Shown: positions 44,150-54,653, counted from the first letter of the stretch. The stretch is DNA of 64,000 nt from Pseudoalteromonas sp. T1lg75 (GCF_002964705.1 NZ_PQCD01000018.1:59178-123177); one strand, 5' to 3'. The notes: a model not told the origin generated them from the letters alone. Made by a program: numbers and translations.

Positions 44150-45226
44150 TTATTTCCTATTTTTTTTAATGCGCGCGAAATTTCTCTTTCGCTGTATAAG
44201 GTGAATCCATTTCAATAGCTTCCATATATGCATTATGGCGTAATTATAAACTGCAAATAACGCTAAAAAGCCAAAAAACATTATACTTTCAGCCACTTGA
44301 TAGTAGTCACACACGACACCAACCGCAGCGAGAAGAATAGAAACACTGCAAATAACGGCAAGCGCCCCTCTTGAGGTCATACCCGCACGCATAAAAATAT
44401 GATGAAGATGATCCCTATCTGGTTTAAACGGAGACTGGCCCTTTTTGATACGTCTGAAGACTATAGCCACCATATCCATCAAAGGAACAGCGATAATCCA
44501 CAATGCCGTTACAGGACGAAATGAAGGATTTTCTCCTTGCGTGCCTAGAGTCAACATCCAAATCACGCTCAATCCGATAAACATTGAGCCTGCATCACCC
44601 ATAAATATTTTACGCGCTTTGCCTGGGAGCAGGGATAAGTTAAAAAGCAGAAAAGGAATTACTGAAAAAGCGATGATGATCGGCAGCATGGCTTGGTTAC
44701 TGTCACCGCTCATATAGAACAAAATAGCTATGGCAGTGAAAGAGTTAAGCGCCAAACTTCCCGCCAAACCATCAATACCATCTGTCATATTGAAGGCGTT
44801 TATAGCAGCTATCACTGCAATAATTGTAAAGACAGTACCAACAACACCTATGTCAATATTGCCAAAGTAGAACAAATCACCGAGATTGTGAATGTAGTGA
44901 CCTGCCCCATAAACAAGGATGCCACCTATCAGTACTTGCGCAACAATACGCGTACTTACTGGCAAGTCTTGTTTGTCATCAAGCATACCCAGAAAAACAA
45001 TAAGAGCAGCAGATAGCAGGAAAAGCCGAACGGTAGCATCGGTAGGAAAAGCAATAAGTGCAGCGGTCAGTGTTCCCAAAAATATGGCAATCCCGCCAAT
45101 TAGCGGAACGGCGCCCTCATGATGCTTGCGCGCATTGGGAAGATCCACCAACCCAGCCTTTATCGCCAAAGGTTTAAGAATAGGTATAACAATCAATGTT
45201 GTTAAAAGCGCAACAAAAAACTCCAC
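44150..45226 (-). CDS. wecA: UDP-GlcNAc:undecaprenyl-phosphate GlcNAc-1-phosphate transferase
   Basis: A 358-residue polytopic protein of the WecA/MraY superfamily, with about 11 membrane segments. Motifs are GLVDLPNARKHHEGAVPLIGG, LGMLDDKQDL, NAFNMTDGIDGLAG, MGDAGSMFIG and DRDHLHHIFMRAGM. It starts the lipid-linked oligosaccharide by placing GlcNAc-1-P (or a related sugar) on undecaprenyl phosphate. A GTG at 45226 with GGAG eight bases before it is preferred over a longer frame from 45274. The last codons contain an eight-A run (minus strand, 44160-44167) and another frame continues for about 40 codons. Confidence 0.9.
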   Translation of the reverse strand: MEFFVALLTTLIVIPILKPLAIKAGLVDLPNARKHHEGAVPLIGGIAIFLGTLTAALIAFPTDATVRLFLLSAALIVFLGMLDDKQDLPVSTRIVAQVLIGGILVYGAGHYIHNLGDLFYFGNIDIGVVGTVFTIIAVIAAINAFNMTDGIDGLAGSLALNSFTAIAILFYMSGDSNQAMLPIIIAFSVIPFLLFNLSLLPGKARKIFMGDAGSMFIGLSVIWMLTLGTQGENPSFRPVTALWIIAVPLMDMVAIVFRRIKKGQSPFKPDRDHLHHIFMRAGMTSRGALAVICSVSILLAAVGVVCDYYQVAESIMFFGFLALFAVYNYAIMHIWKLLKWIHLIQRKRNFARIKKNRK

Positions 45227-45354
45227 ACTTATTTCTCCGTAATCCCTCAAAATCCTTGAGAGGCATGTATCCAAATTTAGGCCGCAATTATAACACTTGC
45301 TCTTCGCCTTTGAAGTTAAAAGTTGTGATTAGACTAAAGCTAACACTGACTTCT

Positions 45355-46200
45355 TTACATTGACTTAAGCTCTTCGAGCATATTTTTCAAGTTAAATTGC
45401 CACTCCAAACTGCTCGCACTATCAGCTTTAAGCAAGCTGAAAGACGGCCTTGTAGCAGGGGTTGGGTAATCACTCGTGCTAATCGGGCTTATTTTCACTT
45501 CCTTGGAGAGAAGCCCCAACTTCATAGCCTGATTATATATTTCTACAGCAAAATCATACCAACTCGCAGCTCCAAGATCAGACCAATTGTAAATCGGGGA
45601 GACTTCACTAACTTCAGCTAAGTTCCAGATAAATTCGGCTAGCCCTCTAGCGTATGTTGGACACCCAATCTGATCTGCCACTACGCCTAATTCATCACGC
45701 TCGGCCATTAATCTAAGCATGGTTTTTACAAAGTTATTTCCATAAGTAGAATACAGCCAAGAAGTACGAACAATAGCGTACTCACTATCCATTAGTTCTT
45801 GTATTGCACACTCACCGGCTAACTTCGAGGCGCCATAAACGCTTACAGGTGATGTTTTATCATTTACCTCATAAGGAGTTTCTTTTTTACCATCAAATAC
45901 AAAGTCGGTTGAAACATGTATAAATCTAACGTTATTTTCGCTGCAATATTCGGCCAGACTCGCTACTGCATCACAATTCAACTTAAATGCGGCTTGCTCA
46001 TCTGATTCGGCCTTATCTACCGCAGTATAAGCAGACGCATTGATGATTACCTTGGGCTTGTATTTATTCAGTTTTAATGTTAGGGCGTCTTCGTCGAACA
46101 GATTAATATCTTCTCGCCCTAGGAAAATTACCTGCTTGTTTGCGCTTGTAGCTTTTAGCTCTTGCGCCAGTTGGCCCGACTTACCTATAACAACAATCAT
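45355..46200 (-). CDS. rmlD: dTDP-4-dehydrorhamnose reductase
   Basis: A 281-residue SDR-type reductase with GKSGQLAQEL near the N-terminus, STDFVFDGKKETPY, VYGASKLAGE with Tyr and Lys, and RTSWLYSTYGNNFVKTM. It completes dTDP-L-rhamnose synthesis using NADPH. It follows rmlB by 42 bases. The rml gene order here is A, C, B, D. Also known as rfbD. Confidence 0.95.
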   Translation of the reverse strand: MIVVIGKSGQLAQELKATSANKQVIFLGREDINLFDEDALTLKLNKYKPKVIINASAYTAVDKAESDEQAAFKLNCDAVASLAEYCSENNVRFIHVSTDFVFDGKKETPYEVNDKTSPVSVYGASKLAGECAIQELMDSEYAIVRTSWLYSTYGNNFVKTMLRLMAERDELGVVADQIGCPTYARGLAEFIWNLAEVSEVSPIYNWSDLGAASWYDFAVEIYNQAMKLGLLSKEVKISPISTSDYPTPATRPSFSLLKADSASSLEWQFNLKNMLEELKSM

Positions 46201-46242
46201 AAAACACCTAAAAATAAAGCGGTGTTAACACCGCTTAGAAAT

Positions 46243-47322
46243 TCAATTTTTAGAGCCTAGTCGCTCTCGCATATAACTACCATCTTGAACATGTTGGCAC
46301 CAAACACTGTTTTCTAAATACCACTCAATGGTCTTTCTTATACCGGTTTCGAAAGTTTCAACAGGCCGCCAACCTAATTCGCGCTCTATCTTGGTTGCAT
46401 CGATTGCATAACGAACATCATGCCCTGGCCTGTCCGCCACATAGGTTACTAGACTCTCAAACCCATCACCGCCAGATGACTTTGCCAATGCATTGTCAGG
46501 TGCTAGTTCTTCAAGAAGAGCGCAGATGGTGTGAACCACTTCAATATTTTGCTTTTCATTGAAACCGCCGATATTGTAGGTTTCACCAATCTCACCCTCT
46601 GTCACAACCTTATACAAAGCTCGCGCATGGTCTTCAACAAACAACCAGTCACGTATTTGCTTACCATCGCCATAGACTGGTAATGGCTTACCTTCTAATG
46701 CATTCAAAATCATTAAAGGAATTAACTTTTCAGGGAAATGATATGGTCCATAGTTATTTGAGCAGTTGGTAACCACGACAGGCAAACCGTAGGTACGATA
46801 CCAAGCTCTAACAAGGTGATCGCTGGCTGCTTTAGAGGCTGAATACGGAGAACTAGGTTCATAGGATGTTTCTTCGGTGAACAACCCGGTGTCTCCTAAA
46901 TCGCCATAAACTTCATCGGTTGAAATGTGATGGAATCTAAATGTTTGTTGTTTTTCTTGTGGCTGTTCTTTGTAATATTCACGAGCAGCTTCTAATAATG
47001 AGAATGTACCAACCACGTTAGTTTGAATAAACTCACCAGGACCATCTATTGATCTATCGACATGACTCTCTGCAGCTAGATGCATCACATAATCAGGTTG
47101 ATATTTTGCGAATAAACTCCGCATAGCATCTTTATCCACAATATCCGCTTGCTCAAAACTATAGCGCTCGTTTTGAGCAATGCTCTCCAGCGACTCAAGA
47201 TTGCCGGCATACGTAAGTTTATCTATATTAATAACTTGATTATCAGTTTCATTAATTAAAAAACGAACCAGTGCAGAACCAATAAAACCTGCGCCACCCG
47301 TTACAAAAATCGTCTTTTTCAT
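46243..47322 (-). CDS. rmlB: dTDP-glucose 4,6-dehydratase
   Basis: A 359-residue extended [17 protein letters not shown] binds NAD, the catalytic [16 protein letters not shown] provides Thr-Asp-Glu, and [15 protein letters not shown] provides Tyr-Lys. It converts dTDP-glucose to the 4-keto-6-deoxy intermediate. It starts three bases after the rmlC stop. Also known as rfbB. Confidence 0.97.
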   Translation of the reverse strand: MKKTIFVTGGAGFIGSALVRFLINETDNQVINIDKLTYAGNLESLESIAQNERYSFEQADIVDKDAMRSLFAKYQPDYVMHLAAESHVDRSIDGPGEFIQTNVVGTFSLLEAAREYYKEQPQEKQQTFRFHHISTDEVYGDLGDTGLFTEETSYEPSSPYSASKAASDHLVRAWYRTYGLPVVVTNCSNNYGPYHFPEKLIPLMILNALEGKPLPVYGDGKQIRDWLFVEDHARALYKVVTEGEIGETYNIGGFNEKQNIEVVHTICALLEELAPDNALAKSSGGDGFESLVTYVADRPGHDVRYAIDATKIERELGWRPVETFETGIRKTIEWYLENSVWCQHVQDGSYMRERLGSKN

Positions 47323-47325
47323 TTT

Positions 47326-47874
47326 TTACTCAAAATAATCTGCATTAACAAATAACTTTGCATCTGCGTCTTTGGCAGATAATAGAGGCTCTTGCCCTTG
47401 AACGAGTGGCCATTCTATTGCCAGCTTCGGATCATTCCACAAAAGACTACGCTCATGTTCAGGCGCATAATAGTCTGTGCATTTATACACAAACTCAGCT
47501 GAATCACTGGTTACATAAAAACCATGAGCAAAACCTTCTGGCACCCAAAGCTGGCGTTTATTGTGCTCAGATAGCAAAACGCCAACTGCTTGTCCAAAGG
47601 TTGGACTAGACTTTCGCATATCTACGGCCACATCATATACTTCACCAGCAACAACTCTAACTAGCTTGCCTTGAGTCTGTTTTAACTGGTAATGCAGGCC
47701 ACGAAGGATACCTTGAGCCGATTTACTGTGATTGTCCTGAACGAACTCAACATTCGCTACATTCTCTTTAAACCAATCGGCGCGAAATGTCTCCATAAAG
47801 AAACCACGTTCATCACCAAAAACTGAAGGCTCTAAAATTTTTACGTCTGGTATTAACGTATCAACTACTTTCAT
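47326..47874 (-). CDS. rmlC: dTDP-4-dehydrorhamnose 3,5-epimerase
   Basis: A 182-residue cupin protein with [21 protein letters not shown] holding the catalytic His, [15 protein letters not shown] and [11 protein letters not shown]. It epimerises the 4-keto sugar at C3 and C5. Its ATG overlaps the rmlA stop by four bases. Also known as rfbC. Confidence 0.97.
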   Translation of the reverse strand: MKVVDTLIPDVKILEPSVFGDERGFFMETFRADWFKENVANVEFVQDNHSKSAQGILRGLHYQLKQTQGKLVRVVAGEVYDVAVDMRKSSPTFGQAVGVLLSEHNKRQLWVPEGFAHGFYVTSDSAEFVYKCTDYYAPEHERSLLWNDPKLAIEWPLVQGQEPLLSAKDADAKLFVNADYFE

Positions 47875-48749
47875 GAAAATACCTTATCATCGATAAGTCG
47901 TAGCAAATATTCGCCATAACCGCTTTTAATAAGTGGCTGGGCAATATCGCGCAACTCTTCAGCACTTAGCCAACCATTTCTAAAGGCTACTTCTTCGGGA
48001 CAGTTAACCTTTAGGCCTTGGCGCTTTTCAATGGTCTCGATGAATTGAGCGGCAGCAAGTAAATCGTCATGAGTACCAGTATCAAGCCATGCCGTACCCC
48101 GCCCCATGATTTCCACATTCAACTTACCTGCTTTGAGGTAGTGCTCAATCACGTCTGTTATTTCGAGTTCGCCACGAGCTGATGGCTTAACATTCTTTGC
48201 AACTTCCACCACATCAGAGTCAAAGAAGTATAATCCTGGTACGGCGTAATTAGACTTAGGCTGTTGCGGCTTTTCTTCTATCGAAATCGCTTTTCCAGTT
48301 TCATCAAACTCAACAACGCCATATGCTCTTGGGTTAGCGACATGATAACCAAACACGGTCCCCCCTGAATTTTCACTGGCTGACTTCAGAGATTTAACTA
48401 AATCGTGACCATAAAAGAGATTGTCGCCCAAAACTAGAGCGGCAGAACTACCATTCAAAAACTCTTCAGCAAGAATAAAAGCCTGCGCCAAGCCATCTGG
48501 GCTTGGTTGCACTTTGTACTCGATATGCACACCGAACTGCTCACCATCGCCTAACAGCTCTTGAAAACGACCCACTTCTTGAGGTGTTGCAATCACCAAA
48601 ATATCTCGGATCCCGGACTGCATCAGGGTCGCAAGTGGGTAATACACCATTGGTTTGTCATATACCGGCATAAGTTGTTTAGACACAACTTTGGTAAGAG
48701 GGTAAAGCCTGGTGCCACTCCCCCCAGCTAAAATAATTCCTTTACGCAT
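47871..48749 (-). CDS. rmlA: Glucose-1-phosphate thymidylyltransferase
   Basis: A 292-residue nucleotidyltransferase with [57 protein letters not shown] and DTGTHDDLL. It makes dTDP-glucose, the first step of dTDP-rhamnose, and is usually feedback-controlled by the end product. First of the four rml genes. Also known as rfbA. Confidence 0.97.
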   Translation of the reverse strand: MRKGIILAGGSGTRLYPLTKVVSKQLMPVYDKPMVYYPLATLMQSGIRDILVIATPQEVGRFQELLGDGEQFGVHIEYKVQPSPDGLAQAFILAEEFLNGSSAALVLGDNLFYGHDLVKSLKSASENSGGTVFGYHVANPRAYGVVEFDETGKAISIEEKPQQPKSNYAVPGLYFFDSDVVEVAKNVKPSARGELEITDVIEHYLKAGKLNVEIMGRGTAWLDTGTHDDLLAAAQFIETIEKRQGLKVNCPEEVAFRNGWLSAEELRDIAQPLIKSGYGEYLLRLIDDKVFS

Positions 48750-48787
48750 TAATAACTCTTTAATAATATTTGTAACTGATTAAACTC

Positions 48788-49603
48788 TTACTTTTTATAA
48801 TAGTGCGTTGTTTCTTTGATGCCTTTGGCAAAAACCTTTCTAACCAAGTTTCGAAGCAATGCATCTCCCCTCAGTATAAAATCTACAGCTTTTTGTTCTG
48901 GGCGGCCTCTGAACGAAGTTACATGGAAAGTATCATCAACTCTAACTGGCTCCTCAGAAAAATAGTAATTAGAAACGCAACAGCGAGTTGCATCTACTTT
49001 GATTGGAGAAACAGAGTGCCAAGAGTGATTATGAGTGGCCATTATCACTAGACGATTAAATTTACTTTCAATCGTTACAGATTCCCCACCAACACCGTTG
49101 GGCCATAACTCTAAGTTACCCCCATTTTCTAGTCGCCATGCTGGAGACACATAATATAAGAGATTGAACGCTCTCCAATGCTCTCTATCTTTATCATGTG
49201 AATTATCCAGGTGTGGGTTTAGATAATGCCCCTCTCCCATCAATGATATTCCACCGGCGTAAAGTTTATCATCTGGAAGTAAGTCGTACTTACCCACTAT
49301 TTCACTGACAGTAGACACCACCTCCGGCATCTGAAAAGCATAAATAGCCTCTTCCAAAATCGGGGCATATTTATCCATCTGGGCTGCGATATACTTATAT
49401 TCTCGCATCGTCTTGTTTAGAGACATTTCTTTAGGATCTGGAAATGCAGCATAAATTGCTTCTGCAATTTCTTGAGGTAATAAGTCATCGATATAAAAAT
49501 GCTGAACCTTTGATGTGGAGTCATAGCTCTGTTTTAAATCATTTTTCAGGGTTTTAAGCTTTTCTGTAATGTGAAAAGCAATCTGTTGTCTTGTATAGCT
49601 CAT
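48788..49603 (-). CDS. 2OG-Fe(II) oxygenase-like protein
   Basis: A 271-residue protein of the 2-oxoglutarate/Fe(II) dioxygenase fold. The iron ligands are His and Asp in NPHLDNSHD and the distal His in HNHSWHSVSP, and the Arg in DATRCCVSNYYF fits the 2OG contact. Such enzymes hydroxylate proteins, nucleotides or sugars. Its place between the glycosyltransferases and rmlA suggests modification of a sugar precursor or of the glycan, but no such substrate is established. One base separates it from the preceding GT4 gene. Confidence 0.82.
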   Translation of the reverse strand: MSYTRQQIAFHITEKLKTLKNDLKQSYDSTSKVQHFYIDDLLPQEIAEAIYAAFPDPKEMSLNKTMREYKYIAAQMDKYAPILEEAIYAFQMPEVVSTVSEIVGKYDLLPDDKLYAGGISLMGEGHYLNPHLDNSHDKDREHWRAFNLLYYVSPAWRLENGGNLELWPNGVGGESVTIESKFNRLVIMATHNHSWHSVSPIKVDATRCCVSNYYFSEEPVRVDDTFHVTSFRGRPEQKAVDFILRGDALLRNLVRKVFAKGIKETTHYYKK

Positions 49604-50677
49604 TTAACTTAATCCTAATACAGTATTATATGCTGCAAGCGTTTGAGCTGCAGTCCTTTTCCATGTGTAATTATCCAGGACATACTCACTAATTTCACGA
49701 GGTTCAATTGGCTCCTCCAGCACTTTCAAAACAGCATCACTAATAGATTGAGGTTTGCCAGGTTCGCAATAAGATGCCATCTCTCCAAAGTACTCTTTAG
49801 CAGACCCCTTGATTGTAGAGACAATGTTACAACCGCAAGCAGCGGCCTCTAACTGCGACAAACCAGGTGTCTCTAACCAAGATGGTAAAATGTGGAGAAA
49901 GTATGAGTTGTAAATTTCAGTCAACTTCGCATTGTCTATCGCTCCCATGAAGCGAATGTTTTTTGGCTTACGCTCATTAAGCTGGTCGAAGTATAATGCG
50001 TGATTAGGCGCTTTTGCACCGTAAATATCAAGCTCAATTGGCAGATGTGAGTCTACTAGGGCGCTGATATTTTTCCTAGGATCAATTCTGGCAACGGTAA
50101 GTGCTTTTTTCTCTCTTTGTTGTAGCTTTCTCATATTAAAGATAGATTCATCCACTGCATTGTGAACTACATGATACGGTGCATTTTCTAAAACGCGAGA
50201 ACGTATTAACTCTCCCTCACTTTTAGAGTTCGGCAGGAACAAATCAACACTTTCTAGAGTTTTGTAGAAATTGCTCCCCATATATCTCAAGTATGTGCTT
50301 AAATTACCATCTCTGACTCCACGCACGCACTCTTTAAACTTTTCGACAGTAAATTCAGAAAAGTTATTATGCAAAAAACCATGCAATTTTGATTGCCGGC
50401 CAACGTTATTAAATTCGGTGAAATCCCAGTAAATACTTGAATAAACAACAGGTATATTAGCATCTTTGGCCTGCCATATCGCCAACGTTCCCTCATATGT
50501 TCGCATCAAGTTAAAAAAGTGGACTAAGTCATACTCTCTTAAATCCTTAGTAACTCCCAGATCAATATCAACTGTAACCCCCAAGGATTCGAGTTCCCGT
50601 TTAGTATTGAGCATCTGTACCGTATCGCCACCGAAGGATGTGAATGCATCAAAGCGATTTTTAAATAAAACTTTCAT
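49604..50677 (-). CDS. GT4-family glycosyltransferase
   Basis: A 357-residue GT-B fold protein. VARIDPRKNISALVDSHLPI (nucleotide-sugar side), FMGAIDNAKLTEIYNSY and the Glu-rich block LETPGLSQLEAAACGC are typical for group 1 (GT4). It adds a sugar during O-unit assembly in the cytoplasm, with donor and acceptor unknown. Its ATG overlaps the stop of the preceding GT2 gene by one base (TAATG). Confidence 0.9.
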   Translation of the reverse strand: MKVLFKNRFDAFTSFGGDTVQMLNTKRELESLGVTVDIDLGVTKDLREYDLVHFFNLMRTYEGTLAIWQAKDANIPVVYSSIYWDFTEFNNVGRQSKLHGFLHNNFSEFTVEKFKECVRGVRDGNLSTYLRYMGSNFYKTLESVDLFLPNSKSEGELIRSRVLENAPYHVVHNAVDESIFNMRKLQQREKKALTVARIDPRKNISALVDSHLPIELDIYGAKAPNHALYFDQLNERKPKNIRFMGAIDNAKLTEIYNSYFLHILPSWLETPGLSQLEAAACGCNIVSTIKGSAKEYFGEMASYCEPGKPQSISDAVLKVLEEPIEPREISEYVLDNYTWKRTAAQTLAAYNTVLGLS

Positions 50678-51477
50678 TACACATCATTCCGATTTTCGTT
50701 GCGTAACAGCCGACTTTTTGGCTTTCCTTTAAAGAGCAAGTAGCGCAGCACACTGTTTACATGCCAATAAAAATGCTTTGAGAAAATCTTTCTGTTAGCA
50801 TGTTGCGCTAAATGAGTAGCCTTAAATTGCGGATAATAATACAGTTGGGTTCCATGCTGATGTTTTGCACGCCAGCATAAATCTAGGTCCTCGCAATACA
50901 TAAAGTAACCTTCATCAAATCCACCTAATTCCGCATATAAATCTGCGCGAACTAACAAGAATGACCCTGCTGCCCAATCTACTGCTTTTCGTTTATTAAC
51001 CGCAGATTTATCAATCAATGACGGGTTTACACCAAACAGAAAAGATTTGACAAAGTCCATGAATGAAGGGAAGTTGCGGATAGAATTGTCAAAATTCTGA
51101 AACCCTTTGTCGGTATATAAATTAATCGTCACAAGCTTGTCATTATTCGCCTGTGCTGTTTCTACTAGTGCTGTAACCTCTTCCGGGGTAATAAGCACAT
51201 CTGGGTTGAGAATCAAGACATAATCATCATCAGTTATTCCTGTATTTTTATTAAAAAAATCATATATGTGATTATTGTTTGCGCCAAAACCTTTACTTTG
51301 CTTGGTTCTGATATAACTAACATGATGAATGTCACAATATGCTTCTAGTTCAGTTTCCCCAAAGTTGTCCAATATAACAACGTCAAAACTTGTCAAAGCT
51401 AAAGAAGCGGCTGCCCCCAACTCAGATATTTTGTCAAAGTGCCCATGAGAGACCACAGCTATTAATACTTTACTCAT
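50677..51477 (-). CDS. GT2-family glycosyltransferase, rhamnosyltransferase-like
   Basis: A 266-residue GT-A fold protein. VVSHGHFDKISELGAAASL, the Asp-x-Asp-like VLILNPDVLI, AAGSFLLVRADLYAELGGFDEGYFMYCEDLDLCWRAK (split) match the WbbL/rhamnosyltransferase branch of GT2. With rmlACBD in the locus, transfer of L-rhamnose is likely but inferred. The gene lies 20 bases after the polymerase gene. Confidence 0.88.
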   Translation of the reverse strand: MSKVLIAVVSHGHFDKISELGAAASLALTSFDVVILDNFGETELEAYCDIHHVSYIRTKQSKGFGANNNHIYDFFNKNTGITDDDYVLILNPDVLITPEEVTALVETAQANNDKLVTINLYTDKGFQNFDNSIRNFPSFMDFVKSFLFGVNPSLIDKSAVNKRKAVDWAAGSFLLVRADLYAELGGFDEGYFMYCEDLDLCWRAKHQHGTQLYYYPQFKATHLAQHANRKIFSKHFYWHVNSVLRYLLFKGKPKSRLLRNENRNDV

Positions 51478-51497
51478 ATATAAAAACCCTACTAGAA

Positions 51498-52736
51498 TTA
51501 TTCACTCAGGCAACCCTCACCAAAACTTATATATTTGGGAACATTGAAAACTATAAAAGCAAGAGTAACAGCTGGAACAACACCCGAATAATATAAATTA
51601 ACACAGCACGACAAGATAAAAAAACAAAGCATAAAACACTTTATAATGTAGTCATTAAAGCTTAACAACCCAGATGATTTCATCTTCCCTAAATGCATAA
51701 AAAGAAAAACAAAAGCCATAGTAAAAATGGAAAAGCCAATCAAACCTAGCTTGTAAGCAAATGAAGGAAATTGAGCTTCATAACTATAAGGGGAGAACTC
51801 AGAGCGAATATATGAATCCATTGGCACTCCCCAACCTTTCCCTATAATTGGCGAAGACTCTAGTTCGCCAACTATAAAACTAACTTGATTCGTTTTTATA
51901 GAGTTAGACTCTGCTGTGGCATCACCACTAAAACGATCCTTCAAACCATTTATGACACCTTCACTACTTACCAAGGCAACACCTGCTAGAAGAACAAAGA
52001 CTCCCCCATAAAACATGGAATTTTTATACCTAAACAAGAATACAACAAGAGATATAGCAACAATTAAAAATCCGATTCTAGAAAAAGATATATAAATGGA
52101 TAAAAACAACACAGAGAACCATAAAATTTTGAAGAAAATATTAAAGCCAAAAGATTTCCAATACAATAATGAGTACGCAAATATTGTGAAAACAAATATA
52201 TCATTAGCATTATTAATTCTCCACATACCTTCTGGTGGAATAGGCAGCGTTGAAAGTGGAACTCCAAATAACATTTCATATGCACCTAAAAACACTGCGA
52301 TATCGAAATAACCAATGAAAATTAGTAGAGACACACATACTTTCATCATTGCATATATGAAAGAAATAATAATTAGTGCTTTATAGAAGTAAGTTATACT
52401 TGCTCGGTGTTCGGAAATTGGGATAAGTAATAAAAAAATAATGATGTAACTCAGTGTAAATGAGTACTCTTCTATAGGGTCCTTAAAATCACCAAGGTTA
52501 CCCCCTCCAATCAGAACCCAAAAGGAGAGAGAAATCAAGCACAAAAAGTAGCCAACTATATACTTACTAAACCTAAACTTAAATAAAAATAGCCCAACCA
52601 AAAAAATGGGCATCATAAGCATTAGAAAAAATTTTTTTACAGGAAAACCTAACAAGCTTCCAGTAGGAAAAATTATAAATATTGAAAGGCAAAAAACCAC
52701 ACAGTTTACATAAATATCGTGGAAACTAATTTTCAT
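51498..52736 (-). CDS. wzy: Wzy-like O-antigen polymerase
   Basis: A 412-residue, very hydrophobic protein with about 11 membrane segments and one larger extracytoplasmic loop (about residues 280-350 with SPIIGKGWGVPMDSYIRSEF). Sequence identity among Wzy proteins is low, so the call rests on topology, the O-antigen-ligase-like stretch and position between glycosyltransferases. It would join O-units in the periplasm. Strongly AT-rich, like its neighbours. An 11-base overlap joins it to the preceding GT2 gene. Confidence 0.78.
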   Translation of the reverse strand: MKISFHDIYVNCVVFCLSIFIIFPTGSLLGFPVKKFFLMLMMPIFLVGLFLFKFRFSKYIVGYFLCLISLSFWVLIGGGNLGDFKDPIEEYSFTLSYIIIFLLLIPISEHRASITYFYKALIIISFIYAMMKVCVSLLIFIGYFDIAVFLGAYEMLFGVPLSTLPIPPEGMWRINNANDIFVFTIFAYSLLYWKSFGFNIFFKILWFSVLFLSIYISFSRIGFLIVAISLVVFLFRYKNSMFYGGVFVLLAGVALVSSEGVINGLKDRFSGDATAESNSIKTNQVSFIVGELESSPIIGKGWGVPMDSYIRSEFSPYSYEAQFPSFAYKLGLIGFSIFTMAFVFLFMHLGKMKSSGLLSFNDYIIKCFMLCFFILSCCVNLYYSGVVPAVTLAFIVFNVPKYISFGEGCLSE

Positions 52737-53547
52737 ATTTGAAAGCCTTTATAAACGATTTCAAATATTTAAAACTATGATATCTAACAGAGGCATATAA
52801 AGCCGATAAAAAATTCACAAATAGATATTTAAAATACCCTATCTTTATATACCTATCTTTAATCCTCTTAGAATTAAGAACACTAAAATAAATAGCATTT
52901 TCACTCCTAGAGATAGGATTTGGCGCTCTTATAATTTTAGTTTTTGTCGTTGAAATAGATTTATAACCATAATCACGATACCTAAACGCTAAATCTACCT
53001 CTTCCCAGTACATGAAAAAATCGGCATCAAATAGTCCACACTGATCTGCCGCTGCTCTCTTTATATACAAACATGAGCCAGCAGCGTAATCAGTATCTAT
53101 GGTCAAGGACTCTGAAAAATGATACTTGTTTATAAACCCGTCTAGCCTTATGTAGTCATATAAATGCTGACCATTTGTATCGTAGGTACGGCACATAACC
53201 AAACCTACATGGTCTCGCAAAGATGCTTTTTGCAGTTCGTGCAAGGTATTGGGGGCGACTGATACATCCGGGTTAATTACCACAAGATCACCGTCAAGGG
53301 ATTGCTGACGCAAATATTCGTAGCCGGCGTTATTCCCACCTGCGTACCCCAAGTTAGTTTCATTAATAACAACATGAAACTCGATATCGGAATATTTATC
53401 AGGGATTGCCCGCAGCTCTTGCTCATCATTTGTCGCATTATGAATGAGAATAATTCGGTATTTAGCGCCCACCGACATACTAAGAGACTGAACCAGTGTT
53501 GCGACCTCTGCCGCACTATTCCAGTTTAGAATTAACACATTTATCAT
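52726..53547 (-). CDS. GT2-family glycosyltransferase
   Basis: A 273-residue GT-A fold protein beginning MINVLILNWNSAAEVATLV, with LVVINPDVSVAPNTL (Asp-x-Asp region) and CGLFDADFFMYWEEVDLAFRYRD as the family's C-terminal block. It probably adds a deoxy- or amino sugar, and the specificity is unknown. The ATG at 53547 follows the stop of the preceding gene by two bases. A TTG six bases earlier would overlap it. Confidence 0.88.
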   Translation of the reverse strand: MINVLILNWNSAAEVATLVQSLSMSVGAKYRIILIHNATNDEQELRAIPDKYSDIEFHVVINETNLGYAGGNNAGYEYLRQQSLDGDLVVINPDVSVAPNTLHELQKASLRDHVGLVMCRTYDTNGQHLYDYIRLDGFINKYHFSESLTIDTDYAAGSCLYIKRAAADQCGLFDADFFMYWEEVDLAFRYRDYGYKSISTTKTKIIRAPNPISRSENAIYFSVLNSKRIKDRYIKIGYFKYLFVNFLSALYASVRYHSFKYLKSFIKAFKYEN

Positions 53548-53549
53548 AA

Positions 53550-54653
53550 TCAATTGATTCTTATTTTATTCGCAAGATACTCATAAAGCGATCTTGAAGA
53601 GCTTTTATGATAGGTTGCATGGTAGCTTTTTAGGAAAGCATTGTCTTTGTGAGCGCCTAAACTCTCGAACTCACTCGCTATTTCATTCCATGAGCCAAAT
53701 ATATGCTCCGCCCCAAGCTCATGATAATCAAAGTACATTTCTCTGTCATTATTGAGGTACTCACTCAAGTCATGAGCTAAAAATAAAATCGGTTTACCCG
53801 TTGCCGCGAAATCAAACATAACGCTCGAATAATCTGTTATGAGAGCTCTGGCTCTAGCCAACAAATCATAAAGTTCAACATCATTGTCGAAAATTATATT
53901 TGTTGTGTTTGTATAATAATCAGGTAGTTTATTTACCGGATGCAATCTGACAATCAACGTCAACCCCGCCTTTGCAAGCTTTTCGTCAAGTGACACAAGA
54001 TCAAAGGCTGCATCTTGCAATATATCTATGGATTCTCCTGGTTTGCCTCTAAAGGTTGGTAAATATATTATCAAGTCATCATGCTTTTTAGGTTCTTTCA
54101 GCATAATGTCATTCCTTGGAAAACCAACCTCAAGAAGCCTAGAGTCATCAACACCAAAAGCACTCTGAAAATCTTTACTACATAAAGGGCCTAAAGATAA
54201 TATTATTGAGTAATATTCATTCGATAAATAACGATATATTCTAGTTCTACTAACTGCGTTATGCTTATTGAAAACTGTATCATCGAAGCCAATTTTCTTC
54301 AGGGCTGCCCCATGCCACATCTGAACCCGGAGAGTATTATGAGCTATAACAGGTCTATACAAGTCTGAGTTTATACTGTGAGTAACAAAGACTATTTTTG
54401 CTGTTGCTTGATGCCATAACCCCCATATACTCTTATAATAGAAAACCCCTTTCTCCTGGCAAACTAAAGACTTATTTTTTACTATCCAAATGCATCTAAC
54501 ATCCTTACTGTTATTTACAATCCACTCCTGAAATGCCTTTGGACTATCAGCTAATCTTGACCCACCCCAACTAGAAAAAACCCACTTTTTCTTATTTTTA
54601 GGAATGAAAATGGTTATGAAAGGAATGAAAAATGACATTATTTTATCTATCAT
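53550..54653 (-). CDS. CDP-glycerol glycerophosphotransferase-family protein (TagB/TagF-like)
   Basis: A 367-residue protein of the Glyphos_transf family. Blocks are KKWVFSSWGGSRLADSPKAF, FVTHSINSDLYRPVI, RVQMWHGAALKKIGFD and the C-terminal SVMFDFAATGKPILFLAHDL. In Gram-positive bacteria the family builds teichoic acid chains. In Gram-negative loci it places glycerol- or ribitol-phosphate on an O-unit. The TagD-like gene three genes upstream would supply the CDP-polyol. It overlaps the Wzx gene by 11 bases. Confidence 0.88.
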   Translation of the reverse strand: MIDKIMSFFIPFITIFIPKNKKKWVFSSWGGSRLADSPKAFQEWIVNNSKDVRCIWIVKNKSLVCQEKGVFYYKSIWGLWHQATAKIVFVTHSINSDLYRPVIAHNTLRVQMWHGAALKKIGFDDTVFNKHNAVSRTRIYRYLSNEYYSIILSLGPLCSKDFQSAFGVDDSRLLEVGFPRNDIMLKEPKKHDDLIIYLPTFRGKPGESIDILQDAAFDLVSLDEKLAKAGLTLIVRLHPVNKLPDYYTNTTNIIFDNDVELYDLLARARALITDYSSVMFDFAATGKPILFLAHDLSEYLNNDREMYFDYHELGAEHIFGSWNEIASEFESLGAHKDNAFLKSYHATYHKSSSRSLYEYLANKIRIN

